Assembly: GCA_040882565.1 (NCBI GenBank)
Contig: JBBEAZ010000010.1
Span: 1-39,281 of the forward strand
Direction: 5' to 3'
Origin: CF-162 sp040882565
GTDB lineage: Bacteria > Chloroflexota > Dehalococcoidia > SM23-28-2 > RBG-16-64-32
Length of the DNA stretch: 39,281 nt
Notes under the pieces: generated by a model
Told to the model about the DNA's origin: nothing
The model's input: only the letters and a program-made list of their open reading frames with translations
The model's database searches: none
Translations under genes and position numbers: made by a program
Shown: one piece after another, positions 15,621-26,300 of the stretch
Numbering within the stretch: position 1 is the stretch's first letter
Layout of the letters: the number at the start of each line of letters is the position of its first letter

Positions 15621-18600
15621 CTAGGTGCAGGATGAACCGAAGTACGGCTTGAGCAACAGCACATCAGAGATGTTGATCCTGTCGTCCCCCGTGAGGTCTT
15701 TCCTCGTCTGGTATACACCGTCGCCGTCGATTGACCCGAACAGCGGCTTCAGGCTCAGGACGTCTGATATGTTGATGGAACGGGTGTTATTGAAGTCCGG
15801 TGGCCAGGCTGAATCGAACGGGCCACGCGCACAGTCGTTCAGCGGATCGGTGCCGACGAAAGCCTCAATAGCATCCGTGAAAGTGTCTCCATCGTCGTCA
15901 GTGTCGACGCAGTCGCTGAGGCCATCGAGGTCGGCGTCCGGCTCTTCGTCCACCTCAGTGTCGCCGTCGTTGTCGATACCGTCGCCGCAGACTTCAGGTG
16001 GGTCGCCAAGAATCGAGCAACCGACCGTGGGCACTCGCGGCGGCGTGTCGCCGTCCACGTCGACGTTGATCGGCGTGCTCTTAAAGTTGTTGTACGTGCT
16101 CACTTCCGCAACGTGCAGTGTGTTCGGTCCCGCGCGCCCGCAAACCACTATCTGGTGAGCGCCGGGTAGCGAGCAGCTAACAACGAAAGTCTCGGAGACG
16201 ATGATTGTCGTGCTGGCTGCCAGCGTCATTACGTTGAACAACTGGAAGTTTGCGGGCGCGATGGTGCAATCGCCTGGCACCGCGATTCCCGCGCCACCTT
16301 CGATCTTGACCGGCGAAACCGGGCCGTTGTTGTGAATGGATACATCGACTTGCACATTGAATGGCGTGTTGGCCGGTACTGACGCCGGCGCGATGCCTGC
16401 GACGGCAGTGACCTTTACGTCAACGCCCGCGGTGACGGTTGTCGTATCCTGGCCGGTCCCATCGTTGTTGTTCGGGTTGGTTTCAACAACGCCGGGTGAG
16501 GTCATCGTGAGGTCAGAGTTCGCCGTGAACATGTGGAAGCTGTGTTCTGCGCATGTGGCCTGCCATGTGTACGAGATGACCTGGCTGGTGCTCGCGACCA
16601 GGTTGCGCGACTGAGTCTGCGTACCCGGAGGAGCGAGCGTGCAGTCGAACGGCGGGATCAGCTCGGTCACGACGTCGACGCTCACCGGCGAGGACGGCCC
16701 GTTGTTGTGGACTGTGACGTCGACCTGGCAGTTGAAGGGTGTGCCGGTCGTCGCCGTGGGCGGGCAGTTGACCACCACCGAGGTGATCTTCGGGTCAGCC
16801 TCGTCACTCACGAGCGGCAGCGTTATCACGGGCTGGTTGTTTGGCAGGCTGGGGTCGACGATGTGGGTGTTGTTGGGGTGGAGGTCGGTCTGGAACTGGA
16901 AGTTGTGCATCCCGCCCGTGGTGCAGTTCAGTGTGAACACCTGGTTGAACGTCTGTGCAACCGAGGCCTGCATCCCGTTCACCGCCACGTTGACGGGCGA
17001 AGGCGCCGCTGTGCAGCCGGGCGGCGCCGTCGCGGTGATCGTCGCGGTCGCGTCAACCGGCGTGTAGGGGCCGTTGTTGTGCACCGTCGTTACCAGGCAA
17101 ACATTCATGTTGGTGTTCGGCGGCAGTACGGTCGGCGGCGGCGACGTGCAATCAGCGGCCTTGAACGACTGGGCCGTCACCTTCAGGTCCGTCGTCGTGG
17201 TGATGGCGACGGTCTTGGTGGTCGTCTTGCAGTTGTTGCTGTCGTCCGGATCAATCATGTGCTCGTCGGTTGTCGCCAGGCAGTTCGTGATCGTGATGTC
17301 GTGGAACGAAGGATCGCTGCACGTGACCGTGAACTCCTCGCTGAGGTTCTGAGCAATGGACGATTCCAGCGAGACCGAGGATGGGTTAGAGGGGTTCGCG
17401 ACGACGACGCAGTCCGCCGGTGCGGAGACGTTCGCGTTGACCGCCGCCAGCGCTGGTGACAGCGGACCGTTATTGTGGACAGTCTTGTCGACGGTCACTG
17501 TGAACGGCTGCCCGATCGGCGCTGATGCCGGCGCAGTAGCACTCTGCGATACGACTTTGAGGTCTGCCTGAGCCACGATCACGACGGTTATCTCCGAATC
17601 TCGGCAGTTGTTGGTCAGGACCGGGTCCGTGACATGCGGATCCGTGGTCGCGATGCAGTTCGTGAACGTGAAGGTGTGCTCCGATGGCTGGCTGCAGCTC
17701 GTCTGGAAAGTCTCCGTTATCACCACTGACGTTGAGACCGGCAGCGTTGCGCTGGTTGGGTTCAGCGGCGACACCATCACGGTGCAGTCCGGCGGCGCGG
17801 TGTACGTCGACGTGATGCTAACGTCGGTCGGCCCGAACGGACCGTTGTTGTGCATCGTCTTGATCAGCTTGAGGCCGAACTCTTCGCCAACGTCGAAGAT
17901 CAGGTCCGGCGGGTCGCCGGGATCCTGCGTCGGGCTTGGGCTTGGCGAAGGGGAGGGCGTCGGCGACGGCGTTATCGGCGGCGGGCAAGTGCCGGCGACC
18001 CGGAGTTCCGCGCCGTCGTTGTTGTTGACCGTGTAGCCGTTGTTGCCGCCGTCCACAAGGAGGAGGCTGGACATCGTCAGGTTACTGTTCCCTGCTGATA
18101 CGCCCTCGAGCGTGATCCTGACGACGACACCGACGCCGGACTCGGGTGGCTGGTTGCCGAAGTCACCGAAGGCAAGGTGGAACGATCCATCCGTGTCCGG
18201 GACGGTTTCACTGAAGTCAATCGGGATCGTGCCGCCGTTGGCCCCGAGCAACATCACGGGGTTATAGCTGACGACTTTCGTGCGGGCGGGGTTGTAATCG
18301 AAGTTGAAGTCGTAGCCGGCGATGCCACCGTTGCCAGGGCTGCCTGACACGAACGGGGGCACCGCGTCGACGATGACGTCGACGTCAATCGTTCCGCCAA
18401 CGGCCACTTCGCCGCAGGCCTCGGTTGTGCCGATGACCTTCGGGAGGTTCGTGATGTCGTTGTTGATGTCCATGTCAATCGCCACGCGGTCGATCGGTGG
18501 CGGCGGCGGGTCGACGACCTCCTGGGCAGTGATCTTGACGTCCGCCTGGCCAAATACGGGCAAGGTCACAGTGTCTGTTTCGCAGTTATTGCTGAGGTCG

Positions 18601-20219
18601 TTGTCGATCACGTGGACGTTGGAAGGATTGAGGCAATTCTCGATGGTGAACTCGTGGAACGATGCGCCGGTGCAGGTGACGCTGAAAGTCTCGTTCAATG
18701 GCGTCGCGGCCGAAGCGGGCAGGCTCACGCTTGAGGGGTTGCCGGGATCGGGAGTGACTGTGCAGTCGGCAGGGGCGGTAACGGTTGCGACGACCTCCCC
18801 CGGAGCCGGGCTGTAAGGCCCGTTGTTGTGCACTGTCTTGGCCACCGTGAGGTTGAACGGCTGGCCGGCCGTCGCTGAGGGCGGCCCCGTCAGCGTCTGG
18901 GCTGTGATCTTGAGGTCAGCGTTGATGCTGATTGGCACGTTCACGCTCGACGTCTGGCAGTCGTTGCCCGGTGTTGGGTCGTTGGCGTGCGGCTCGTTGG
19001 TGCTCAGGCAGTTGGTTATGCTGATCTGATGGTTCGATGGGTCGCTGCACGTCACTGTGAAGTTCTCAGTCACGTTCTGCGCCACCGACACGGCCAGGGT
19101 CGCTGATGCCGGGTTGCCGGCGTCGGGCACGACGGTGCAGTCCGCGGGCGCCGACACTACGGCCGAGATGTTAATGGGCACCGGGCCGTAGGGGCCGTTG
19201 TTGTGAATCGTCTTGTTAACGGTCACCGTGAACGGCTGATTGGGCTGCGCCGACGGGGGCGCAGTGGCCGTCTGGGATGTGATCTTGATGTCCGCCTGCC
19301 CGATCACCGCCACCGTGTGGGTCGTCGCCATGTAGGAGACCCCGTTCGGGTCGGTGACGTGCGGGTCGGTGGGCTCCATGAAGTTCTCGATCGTGAAGCT
19401 GTGGAACGAAGCCTGCGTGCAGTTCACGGTGTAGAACTCTGACAGTGTGTAGTTCACCGAAACTTGCAACTGGGCGCCGTTAGAGTCGACGAACGGCACG
19501 ATCGTGCAGCCGGCCCCAGCCTGGCTCTCGAAAAAGATGTCCGCGGCGGTCGGGCCGTAGGGGCCGTTGTTGTGGACGGTCTTGACGATGCAGAAAACCG
19601 TATTCGTGTTGGCGATAATCGCGGTCGGTGCGGGGCTGACACAATCTGCGTCACGTAGCTCCTGCGAGACGATCGAAAAATCCGCCTCCGCCGTCACGCC
19701 GACATCGAGGTCGGTTGTTGCGCTGTTGTTCGCCGTGTTGGGGTCGGTATTCCCGGCAGGGCCAACGCTCAGCGTGTTGGTGATCCGGAACTTATGGCTA
19801 GATGGCTTGTTGCAGTTGATTACGTAGTTTTCGTCCCGCGTCATCGTCACGGAGGCGTTCACATTGTTGAATGTAAGCAATCCGCTCGCCGGCGTAATCG
19901 TGCATTCGTTGGCAGGTTGGCCGCCCTGCGGAATGAATTGCGCGGTCCGGCTAATCGAAACGTCAACCGGCGTAGTGGGCCCATTGTTGTGGAAGGTGAT
20001 GCGTGTACAGATCGTGACGTTCGTGTTGATCGGAATCGACGTTGGCGCCGGATTGACGCAACCTCCGCCGGGCGTGCCGATGACCTGGCTGACCAGCTTC
20101 ACATCGGCCGGTCCGGCAGCCAGGGCCGAAGGCGTATCGCCGGCATACAAAACCGCCAGTAAAACACCCAGAAATACCGCCGCCGCCACGGGAAACAAAA
20201 AGCGGACTGGTTGTCGCAT
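15621..20219 (-). CDS. Giant secreted protein: HNNGP Ig-like array, internal cohesin, C-terminal dockerin
   Basis: A 1532-residue protein with signal at ~8-35 (ending ALAAGP). It has nine ~125-residue beta-sandwich repeats, each carrying HNNGP and a later Cys pair, similar to DUF11/CARDB adhesive Ig-like domains. After four repeats a cohesin-like domain is inserted at ~560-740 (GGTIDVDVIVDAVPPF, YDFNFDYNPARTKVV, ESGVGVVVRITLEGVS; Cys brackets TEACGE and AGTC) with a Pro/Ser linker. Five repeats follow, then Asp-rich loops (DGIDNDGDTEVDEEP) and a C-terminal type-I dockerin. The dockerin has two loop-helix units (DFNNTRSINISD and DLTGDDRINISD) and ends SSCT. With both binding partners in one chain it could link other proteins or polymerise. 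GGGGGGTG precedes the ATG. Confidence 0.85.
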   Translation of the reverse strand: MRQPVRFLFPVAAAVFLGVLLAVLYAGDTPSALAAGPADVKLVSQVIGTPGGGCVNPAPTSIPINTNVTICTRITFHNNGPTTPVDVSISRTAQFIPQGGQPANECTITPASGLLTFNNVNASVTMTRDENYVINCNKPSSHKFRITNTLSVGPAGNTDPNTANNSATTDLDVGVTAEADFSIVSQELRDADCVSPAPTAIIANTNTVFCIVKTVHNNGPYGPTAADIFFESQAGAGCTIVPFVDSNGAQLQVSVNYTLSEFYTVNCTQASFHSFTIENFMEPTDPHVTDPNGVSYMATTHTVAVIGQADIKITSQTATAPPSAQPNQPFTVTVNKTIHNNGPYGPVPINISAVVSAPADCTVVPDAGNPASATLAVSVAQNVTENFTVTCSDPSNHQISITNCLSTNEPHANDPTPGNDCQTSSVNVPISINADLKITAQTLTGPPSATAGQPFNLTVAKTVHNNGPYSPAPGEVVATVTAPADCTVTPDPGNPSSVSLPASAATPLNETFSVTCTGASFHEFTIENCLNPSNVHVIDNDLSNNCETDTVTLPVFGQADVKITAQEVVDPPPPPIDRVAIDMDINNDITNLPKVIGTTEACGEVAVGGTIDVDVIVDAVPPFVSGSPGNGGIAGYDFNFDYNPARTKVVSYNPVMLLGANGGTIPIDFSETVPDTDGSFHLAFGDFGNQPPESGVGVVVRITLEGVSAGNSNLTMSSLLLVDGGNNGYTVNNNDGAELRVAGTCPPPITPSPTPSPSPSPSPTQDPGDPPDLIFDVGEEFGLKLIKTMHNNGPFGPTDVSITSTYTAPPDCTVMVSPLNPTSATLPVSTSVVITETFQTSCSQPSEHTFTFTNCIATTDPHVTDPVLTNNCRDSEITVVIVAQADLKVVSQSATAPASAPIGQPFTVTVDKTVHNNGPLSPALAAVNANVSAPADCVVVANPSNPSSVSLESSIAQNLSEEFTVTCSDPSFHDITITNCLATTDEHMIDPDDSNNCKTTTKTVAITTTTDLKVTAQSFKAADCTSPPPTVLPPNTNMNVCLVTTVHNNGPYTPVDATATITATAPPGCTAAPSPVNVAVNGMQASVAQTFNQVFTLNCTTGGMHNFQFQTDLHPNNTHIVDPSLPNNQPVITLPLVSDEADPKITSVVVNCPPTATTGTPFNCQVDVTVHNNGPSSPVSVDVVTELIPPFDCTLAPPGTQTQSRNLVASTSQVISYTWQATCAEHSFHMFTANSDLTMTSPGVVETNPNNNDGTGQDTTTVTAGVDVKVTAVAGIAPASVPANTPFNVQVDVSIHNNGPVSPVKIEGGAGIAVPGDCTIAPANFQLFNVMTLAASTTIIVSETFVVSCSLPGAHQIVVCGRAGPNTLHVAEVSTYNNFKSTPINVDVDGDTPPRVPTVGCSILGDPPEVCGDGIDNDGDTEVDEEPDADLDGLSDCVDTDDDGDTFTDAIEAFVGTDPLNDCARGPFDSAWPPDFNNTRSINISDVLSLKPLFGSIDGDGVYQTRKDLTGDDRINISDVLLLKPYFGSSCT
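16321..20000. repeat. ~375-bp repeats encoding HNNGP modules
   Basis: The plus-strand motif GGCCGTTGTTGTG (antisense of HNNGP) recurs near 16321, 16697, 17069, 17463 (TTATTG variant), 17838, 18818, 19191, 19561 and 19981. Spacing is about 370-420 bp, with a ~980-bp interval between the fifth and sixth where the cohesin-like domain is inserted. Confidence 0.85.
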
Positions 20220-20363
20220 TGCGCACCCCCCGAAAACTATGTTCAGACTTGATGGTTTAGTAACACCAATTCCGATATTTTACAAGCAGATTCGGCGCTA
20301 TTGGTACTTGAATTTCGGATTTCGCGCAAATTCGCAGAAACGTAAGGTTGAGTTCATTTCGCC

Positions 20364-23300
20364 TCACGAACAGGTGTCGCCGAACGACGGCTTGATCGCC
20401 AACACATCTAGAATGCTGATTTCTCCGTCCGGGACCAGGTCGACGCGCACGTTGAAGTTGCCGTCGCCCGTCTGCGCTCCGAAGTGGGGCCTCAACCCGA
20501 CCACGTCCTGGATGTTCACGTTGCCGGAGTCGTTACTATCTGGCGGCCACGCAGCGACGCCGCAGTCCGCCGTCGGGCTGGTGCCAATCGCGAACTCGAC
20601 CCAGTCTAGGAACGCATCGCCGTCGGAGTCCTCGCAGCGGTCGCCGATGCCATTTGTGTTGAAATCTGCCTGCGATGCGTTGGCGGCCAGCGGGCAGTTG
20701 TCCGAGGTGTTCGCCAGCGCGTCACCGTCAATGTCGCTGTCGCAAACATCCCCGAAGGCGTCGCCGTCCATGTTCGCCTGAGTGGAGTTGGTTACAGTCG
20801 CGCAGTTGTCCTGCACGCCGTTGTAGTTGTCGAACACGCCGTCTGCGTCTCGGTCCGAAACGAGGTCGATCACCACGGCAACGTTGTTATTGCCCAGTTG
20901 CGGGTCGCGGATGATTGTGGTCACGACCTCGAGTGACTTGGCGATCGTCACGCGGCAGTAGCCCGCGGTGCTGGCGCCGATCCAATTCGCGCCATACCCG
21001 AACACGGAGGAGTACTCTTCGCCGACGTCGAGGATGTCGCTGCTGCCGCCGGTGGCCGGGGTAATCGTGCAGTCGATCACTGTGTCGCCGTCGGCGTCCA
21101 CGTCTGAGGTGGTGTAGGTGTTCGAGACTTCGGCGTCGCCGTGCGGGCCGTTGTTCCGCACGGTGTCGTTGATGCCGAAAGCGCGCGTGGCGGGCGAGGT
21201 CAAGACCAGCTGGTTGCCGGCGATCGACGGCAGGTCGTCCGGCGCCACGATCGACGGATACCACATGTCTGCGCCCTGGAACTGCACCTGCAAGACGACG
21301 TCCGTCGGGTCGCTGTTGTCCGCCGGCGACTCCTCGACGACCGGGGCTTGAGTCGCCAGGACCGCGTCGAACTGCACCGTCTGGGGCCCAACGTCGTTGC
21401 ACAGCGCCGTGTAAGTGCGGTTCACGGCCTGCGTCGCCGATGTCGCCATGCTGGTAAAGGTGCGGCTCAGCGTGCTCGTGAGTTGGTCATTCACCGTGTC
21501 AGCGTTGGTGTCCACGTAGCCTTCGTTGAGCGTGTCGCCGGCCTGGCTGTTCCAATGCGCCTCGCAGGTCTCTGACTGCGACACCAGGGTCATCGTTAGC
21601 GTCAGCGTCGCGACGTAGTTGCCGTTCGTGACGACGGTATCGACCGGGAAGGTAGTCGGCTGAGCGATGTCCATGAACGGGTTGTTGTCCTTCGTGACGG
21701 CCAGCACTGCGTTGGTGTCCGGGCAACCGTCGCCGTCACCGGCGCCGTCCACATCCTCCAGCACCGTCGGACAGCCATCGCTGCCGTTGGTCACACCATC
21801 GCCGTCGATATCCGGGTCGCAGGCGTCGCCCAGTCCGTCCCCGTCCTGATCAGCCTGGCTCGGGTTCGCGTTGTTGGGACAGTTGTCGACAGCGTTGGGC
21901 TTGCCGTCGCCGTCGCGGTCTGAGTCGCAGGCGTCGCCCAGCGCGTCGCCGTCGATGTTCGACTGCGATGCGTTGGCCACGGCGACGCAGTTGTCGAACG
22001 CGTCGTAGATGCCGTCGCCGTCGATGTCGTCGCAGTGGTCGCCGATGCCGTTTCCGTTGATGTCCGCCTGTCCGGGGTTAACCACGGTCGGGCAGTTGTC
22101 GATCGTGTTCGGCACGGTGTCGTTCTCGAGGTCGGGGTCGCAGGCGTCACCGAGCGTGTCGCCGTCAAGGTTCTGCTGACCGGCGTTCGCGTTGCTCGGG
22201 CAGTTGTCGGCGCCGTTGAGGATCCCGTCATTGTCGATGTCGGGGTCGCAGGCGTCGCCAAGAGCATCGCCGTCCACGTTTGCCTGCGTTGGGTTAGCGT
22301 CCACGGGGCAATTGTCCGTCAGTGACTGATAGTTGTCCGGCACGCCGTCGGCGTCGCTGTCGCGGACGATGTCGACTACCAGCGTCGCCGAGTCATTGGC
22401 TGCCGTCGGGTCACGGACGAACGCCGTGCTGATCGAGATGGTCTTGGCGAATGTGAGCGTGCAGAAGTATGGCGGCGCAGGGTTATCCAGCCACGTGACG
22501 GAGACCCCCTGGTCAGAACTCGAGTTGACGCCGACGGCGAGCGCCGGCGACGAGGAGCCGGCATTCGGTGTGACGTCGCAGTCGATGGTGGTATTTCCGT
22601 CGGCATCGGCGTCCGCGACCGTGAAGGGCGAAGAGAGAGTGACCGGGCCATACGGCCCGTCGTTGCGCAGGACCTGCGTCAGGTTGAACGCCTTCGGCAC
22701 CGAGGGCGCGGCCAGCACCTGCGTGCCTGCCTTCGAGGCGAGGCCGTCGGGCGCTGTCCAGGACACTACACGGACGTCCGCGATCTGGTAGGACGAGAAC
22801 CCGACGCTCGCGGTGAACGTGTTGTTCGCTGCGTTTTCCTCCACGACAGGCGCTACCGGCGACGCGGAAATGTCCAATTGGACCGTCTGCGCACCGTGCT
22901 GTGTGCAAACAAGGCTGTAAGGGCGGGAGGCGACTACCTGACCGCCTGCCGGCAGGCCGCTCACGGCGGCTGTAAGCGTGCTGACAAGCGTGTCCGGGAC
23001 GGTGTCGGCGTTAGTGTCCACGGTCGTCTCGACTAGCGAGTCACCGCCCTGGGGATTCCAGTGGGCCTGGCAAGCGGCTTGCGTTGAGCGAGCCACAAAC
23101 ACCGCGCTGGCATCGGTCGCGTAGTTCCCGTTGTCTATCGTCAGGTCGACGGTATAACCGTTTTGCACGCCGACGTCTACGTTCACCGGGTCCTGCTTGA
23201 CCACCGTGACCGAGAGGTCGCTGTCCGGGCAGCCGTCGGTATCGCTCACCAGGTCGAAGTCCTCGGCCACCAGCGTGCAGTCGTCGCTACCGTCTAGGAT

Positions 23301-26300
23301 CGTGTCATTGTCGTCGTCCGTATCGCAGGCGTCGCCGAACGCGTCACCGTCGGTGTTCGTCTGGTTCGTGTTCGGGGTCGTGCGGCAGTTGTCCGCGTCA
23401 TCGAAGACGTTGTCAGAGTCCGAGTCGTCGCAGGCATCGCCGATGCTGTCGAAGTCAAAGTCAGCCTGCCCTGTGTTCGGCGCCAGCGGGCAATTGTCCG
23501 TCGCGTCGGGGACCGTGTCGCCGTCGGTGTCGGCGTCGCAGGCGTTGCCGAGGCCGTCGTTGTCGAGGTCCTCCTGGCCGCTGTTCGCAACCGTCGGGCA
23601 GTTGTCGGCGATCCCCTGATAGTTGTCCGCGATCCCGTCAAGGTCGGTATCGAGGACCAGGTCGAGGGTAAGCGTGCCAATCTCGGCGCCGGCCACCTGC
23701 AAGCGGTCCACTCTCGTTGTCCCGCCTGTGACGTCGGTGAGGCCGCCGTGGACTGCCTGCGCCGCCACAACGAGGTCCTGCCCGCTGCATGATGGCGCCG
23801 CCGTGTTCAATGCGCCAAGGATGGCGCTGAGGGTCGACGCGGAGCCTTCCGCGATGACGCCGGGCACATACCATTCGTCGTACGCCGAGCCGACCAGATC
23901 CAGTGTGAACCAGCCCGGGTGACCGGACACCGCGATGCCGTCGCCCGCTGTGGCCGCGACGGACACAAGTGTGTGGTCGGCCGTACCATCGCCCGAACAA
24001 TCAAGCGCCAGCGCCGCGTACGGCGTCACGAATGAAGAGTCCAGGCGGACGCCGCCGCTGATCCGGTTGTAGTCGAAGCGCAGATCAGTGATCGCCCCGG
24101 CCGGAATTGCTACGGGAACGGACGCGCGGGCGCTGTCTCCGGGCCCCGTGTTCGTCAGTTCCACCGAATTCGCGCCGGCGCTCGCATCGGCCGCGGTCCA
24201 TGCCGCACTGGCGCCACCGCTGGTGATGAGCGCGACCCCCGGCTCTACCTCGTCCGCGAGGGTTGCCACAGCGTTCAGGTCTCGGGCGGCGGCCGTGGTC
24301 ACGCTCGCCGAGTGGCGGAATGCGAGCGAGCAATACGACGGCGGCGCCGCCGCATCGAGCCAGTCCACGGAGAACGAATGCGTCACGGCCTGGCTCACGC
24401 TGACCGGCAGGCTCGCGGTCGCGCTGTCAGTGTTCGCGGTGACGTCGCAGTCGACGTTCGTGTCGCCGTCAGCGTCGACGTCATCGACGACTACTGCGCT
24501 TAGCGCGTTAATCGGCCCAAACGGTCCTTGGTTGTGCAGAGTCTCGTTAAGGTCGACGCCGATCGCCGGGGAAGTCGCGATGAAGCGCTGATTGCCGGCG
24601 ACCGAAGGCAGGTCGTCCTGTGTCGCGAATGAAATGATCTGGAGGTCAGCGGCCTGGCGCGCCATGAAGGCGACAGTCTCTGAGAAACTGCTGGCATTCG
24701 TGCCGGGCTGCTCCTCCAGGACCGGTACCACCGGCGTGATCGAGAAGTCGTAAGTGAGCGTCTGTGCACCGGCAAGCGGACAGTCGATGTGGTATGACCG
24801 GCTGACAACCTGCTGGCCGGACGGAGCAAGGGTCGACGTGTTGCGCGACAGAGTGGCGACAAGCGTGTCGGGTACGGTGTCGGCGTTTGTGTCGATGCTG
24901 TTCTCCGTCACGAAGTCACCCCCGGCGGCCGTCCAGCGCGCTTCGCACTGGCCGAGCGTCGTCCGCAGAGCGAGCGCGACGGTCATCGATGAGCCGTAGT
25001 TGCCGTTGATCGCCGTGAAGTTCACCGTATGTGTCGCCTGCACGCCCACCCCGACATCGGCCGGGTCGGTCTTGTCGATTGTGAAGGCTGAGTCCGTGTC
25101 GGGGCAGCCATCGCCATCGTTCTGGCCGTCGATGTCCTCCGGCAGCGTCAGGCAAGCGTCCAGGACGTTCGCGACGCCGTCGCCGTCGACGTCTGAATCG
25201 CATGCGTCTCCAAGGTCGTCACCGTCGAGGTCAGCCTGCGTAGGGTTGGCTACGAACACACAGTTATCCACGTCGTCGAAGAAGCCGTCAGCGTCGGTGT
25301 CATCGCAGGCGTCGCCCTGACTGTCGGCGTTGGCGTCGGCCTGGCCCGGGTTGGGGACGACCCGGCAGTTGTCGATGGCGTCGATCACGCCGTCGTTGTC
25401 GTCATCTGAATCGCAGGCATCTCCGTTCGCATCGTTGTCGGCATTTGGCTGGCTGGGGTTAGCCACGAAAAGGCAGTTGTCCGATGAGTCGGGCACGCCG
25501 TCGGCGTCCGTGTCGTCGCAGGCGTCGCCTTGCCCATCGGCGTTGAAGTCTGCTTGATCTGGGTTGTTCTGGCTCGAACAGTTGTCGAGACCATTGGGAA
25601 TCGTGTCGGCGTCAATGTCGGGGTCACAGAGGTCGCCGGCCCCGTCATTGTCAACGTCGCTCTGGTCCGGGTTGAACGCCGCCGGACAATTGTCGTTCCC
25701 GTCGATCACTCCGTCGCCGTCGGCGTCTGGCGGGCACGGTTGACCCACCGCGAGTGTGCCGACGCGCGTCTGGTCGATCGGGATCTCCTGACCGTCATCG
25801 TCCGCCAGCGCCAGGCTGCCCAGGCCGATTGTGAACGAGCCCGTGGCCGCCGCTGGCAACACCTCTAGCGTGTAGCGGCCGAGGACGCCCGACAAAGGCC
25901 CGGTCTCGGCAGTTCCGAAATCAGCGACACCTACAGTGTGAGGAGTAGTTGTGTCTGGTACTCCCTCTGAAAGGTCGATCAGGTTACTTCCGGGAGAGAC
26001 GGCGAGCAAGAAATTGTGATCTTGGCTGACGATACGTACCCGCGTAGGGTCGAACGTCAACTGGTAATTGAACCCACCGAACTCCCGGCCCGGCGGTATT
26101 TCATCCACGAAAACATCGATGGTGAATTGCGTGCCGGGACTGAGAGAGCGACAGGCCTGAATGCTGCCGAGGCTGGTCGCTGTGTTGGCGGCGCTCTGCG
26201 TCGGGTCCATGTCGACGCCTGTGACCGTGAGCACGCCCGGACCGCGGATGAAGGTTGTCTCGTCTTCGGTGTTGTCCGCCGGATCACCCTCGAGCGTGCT

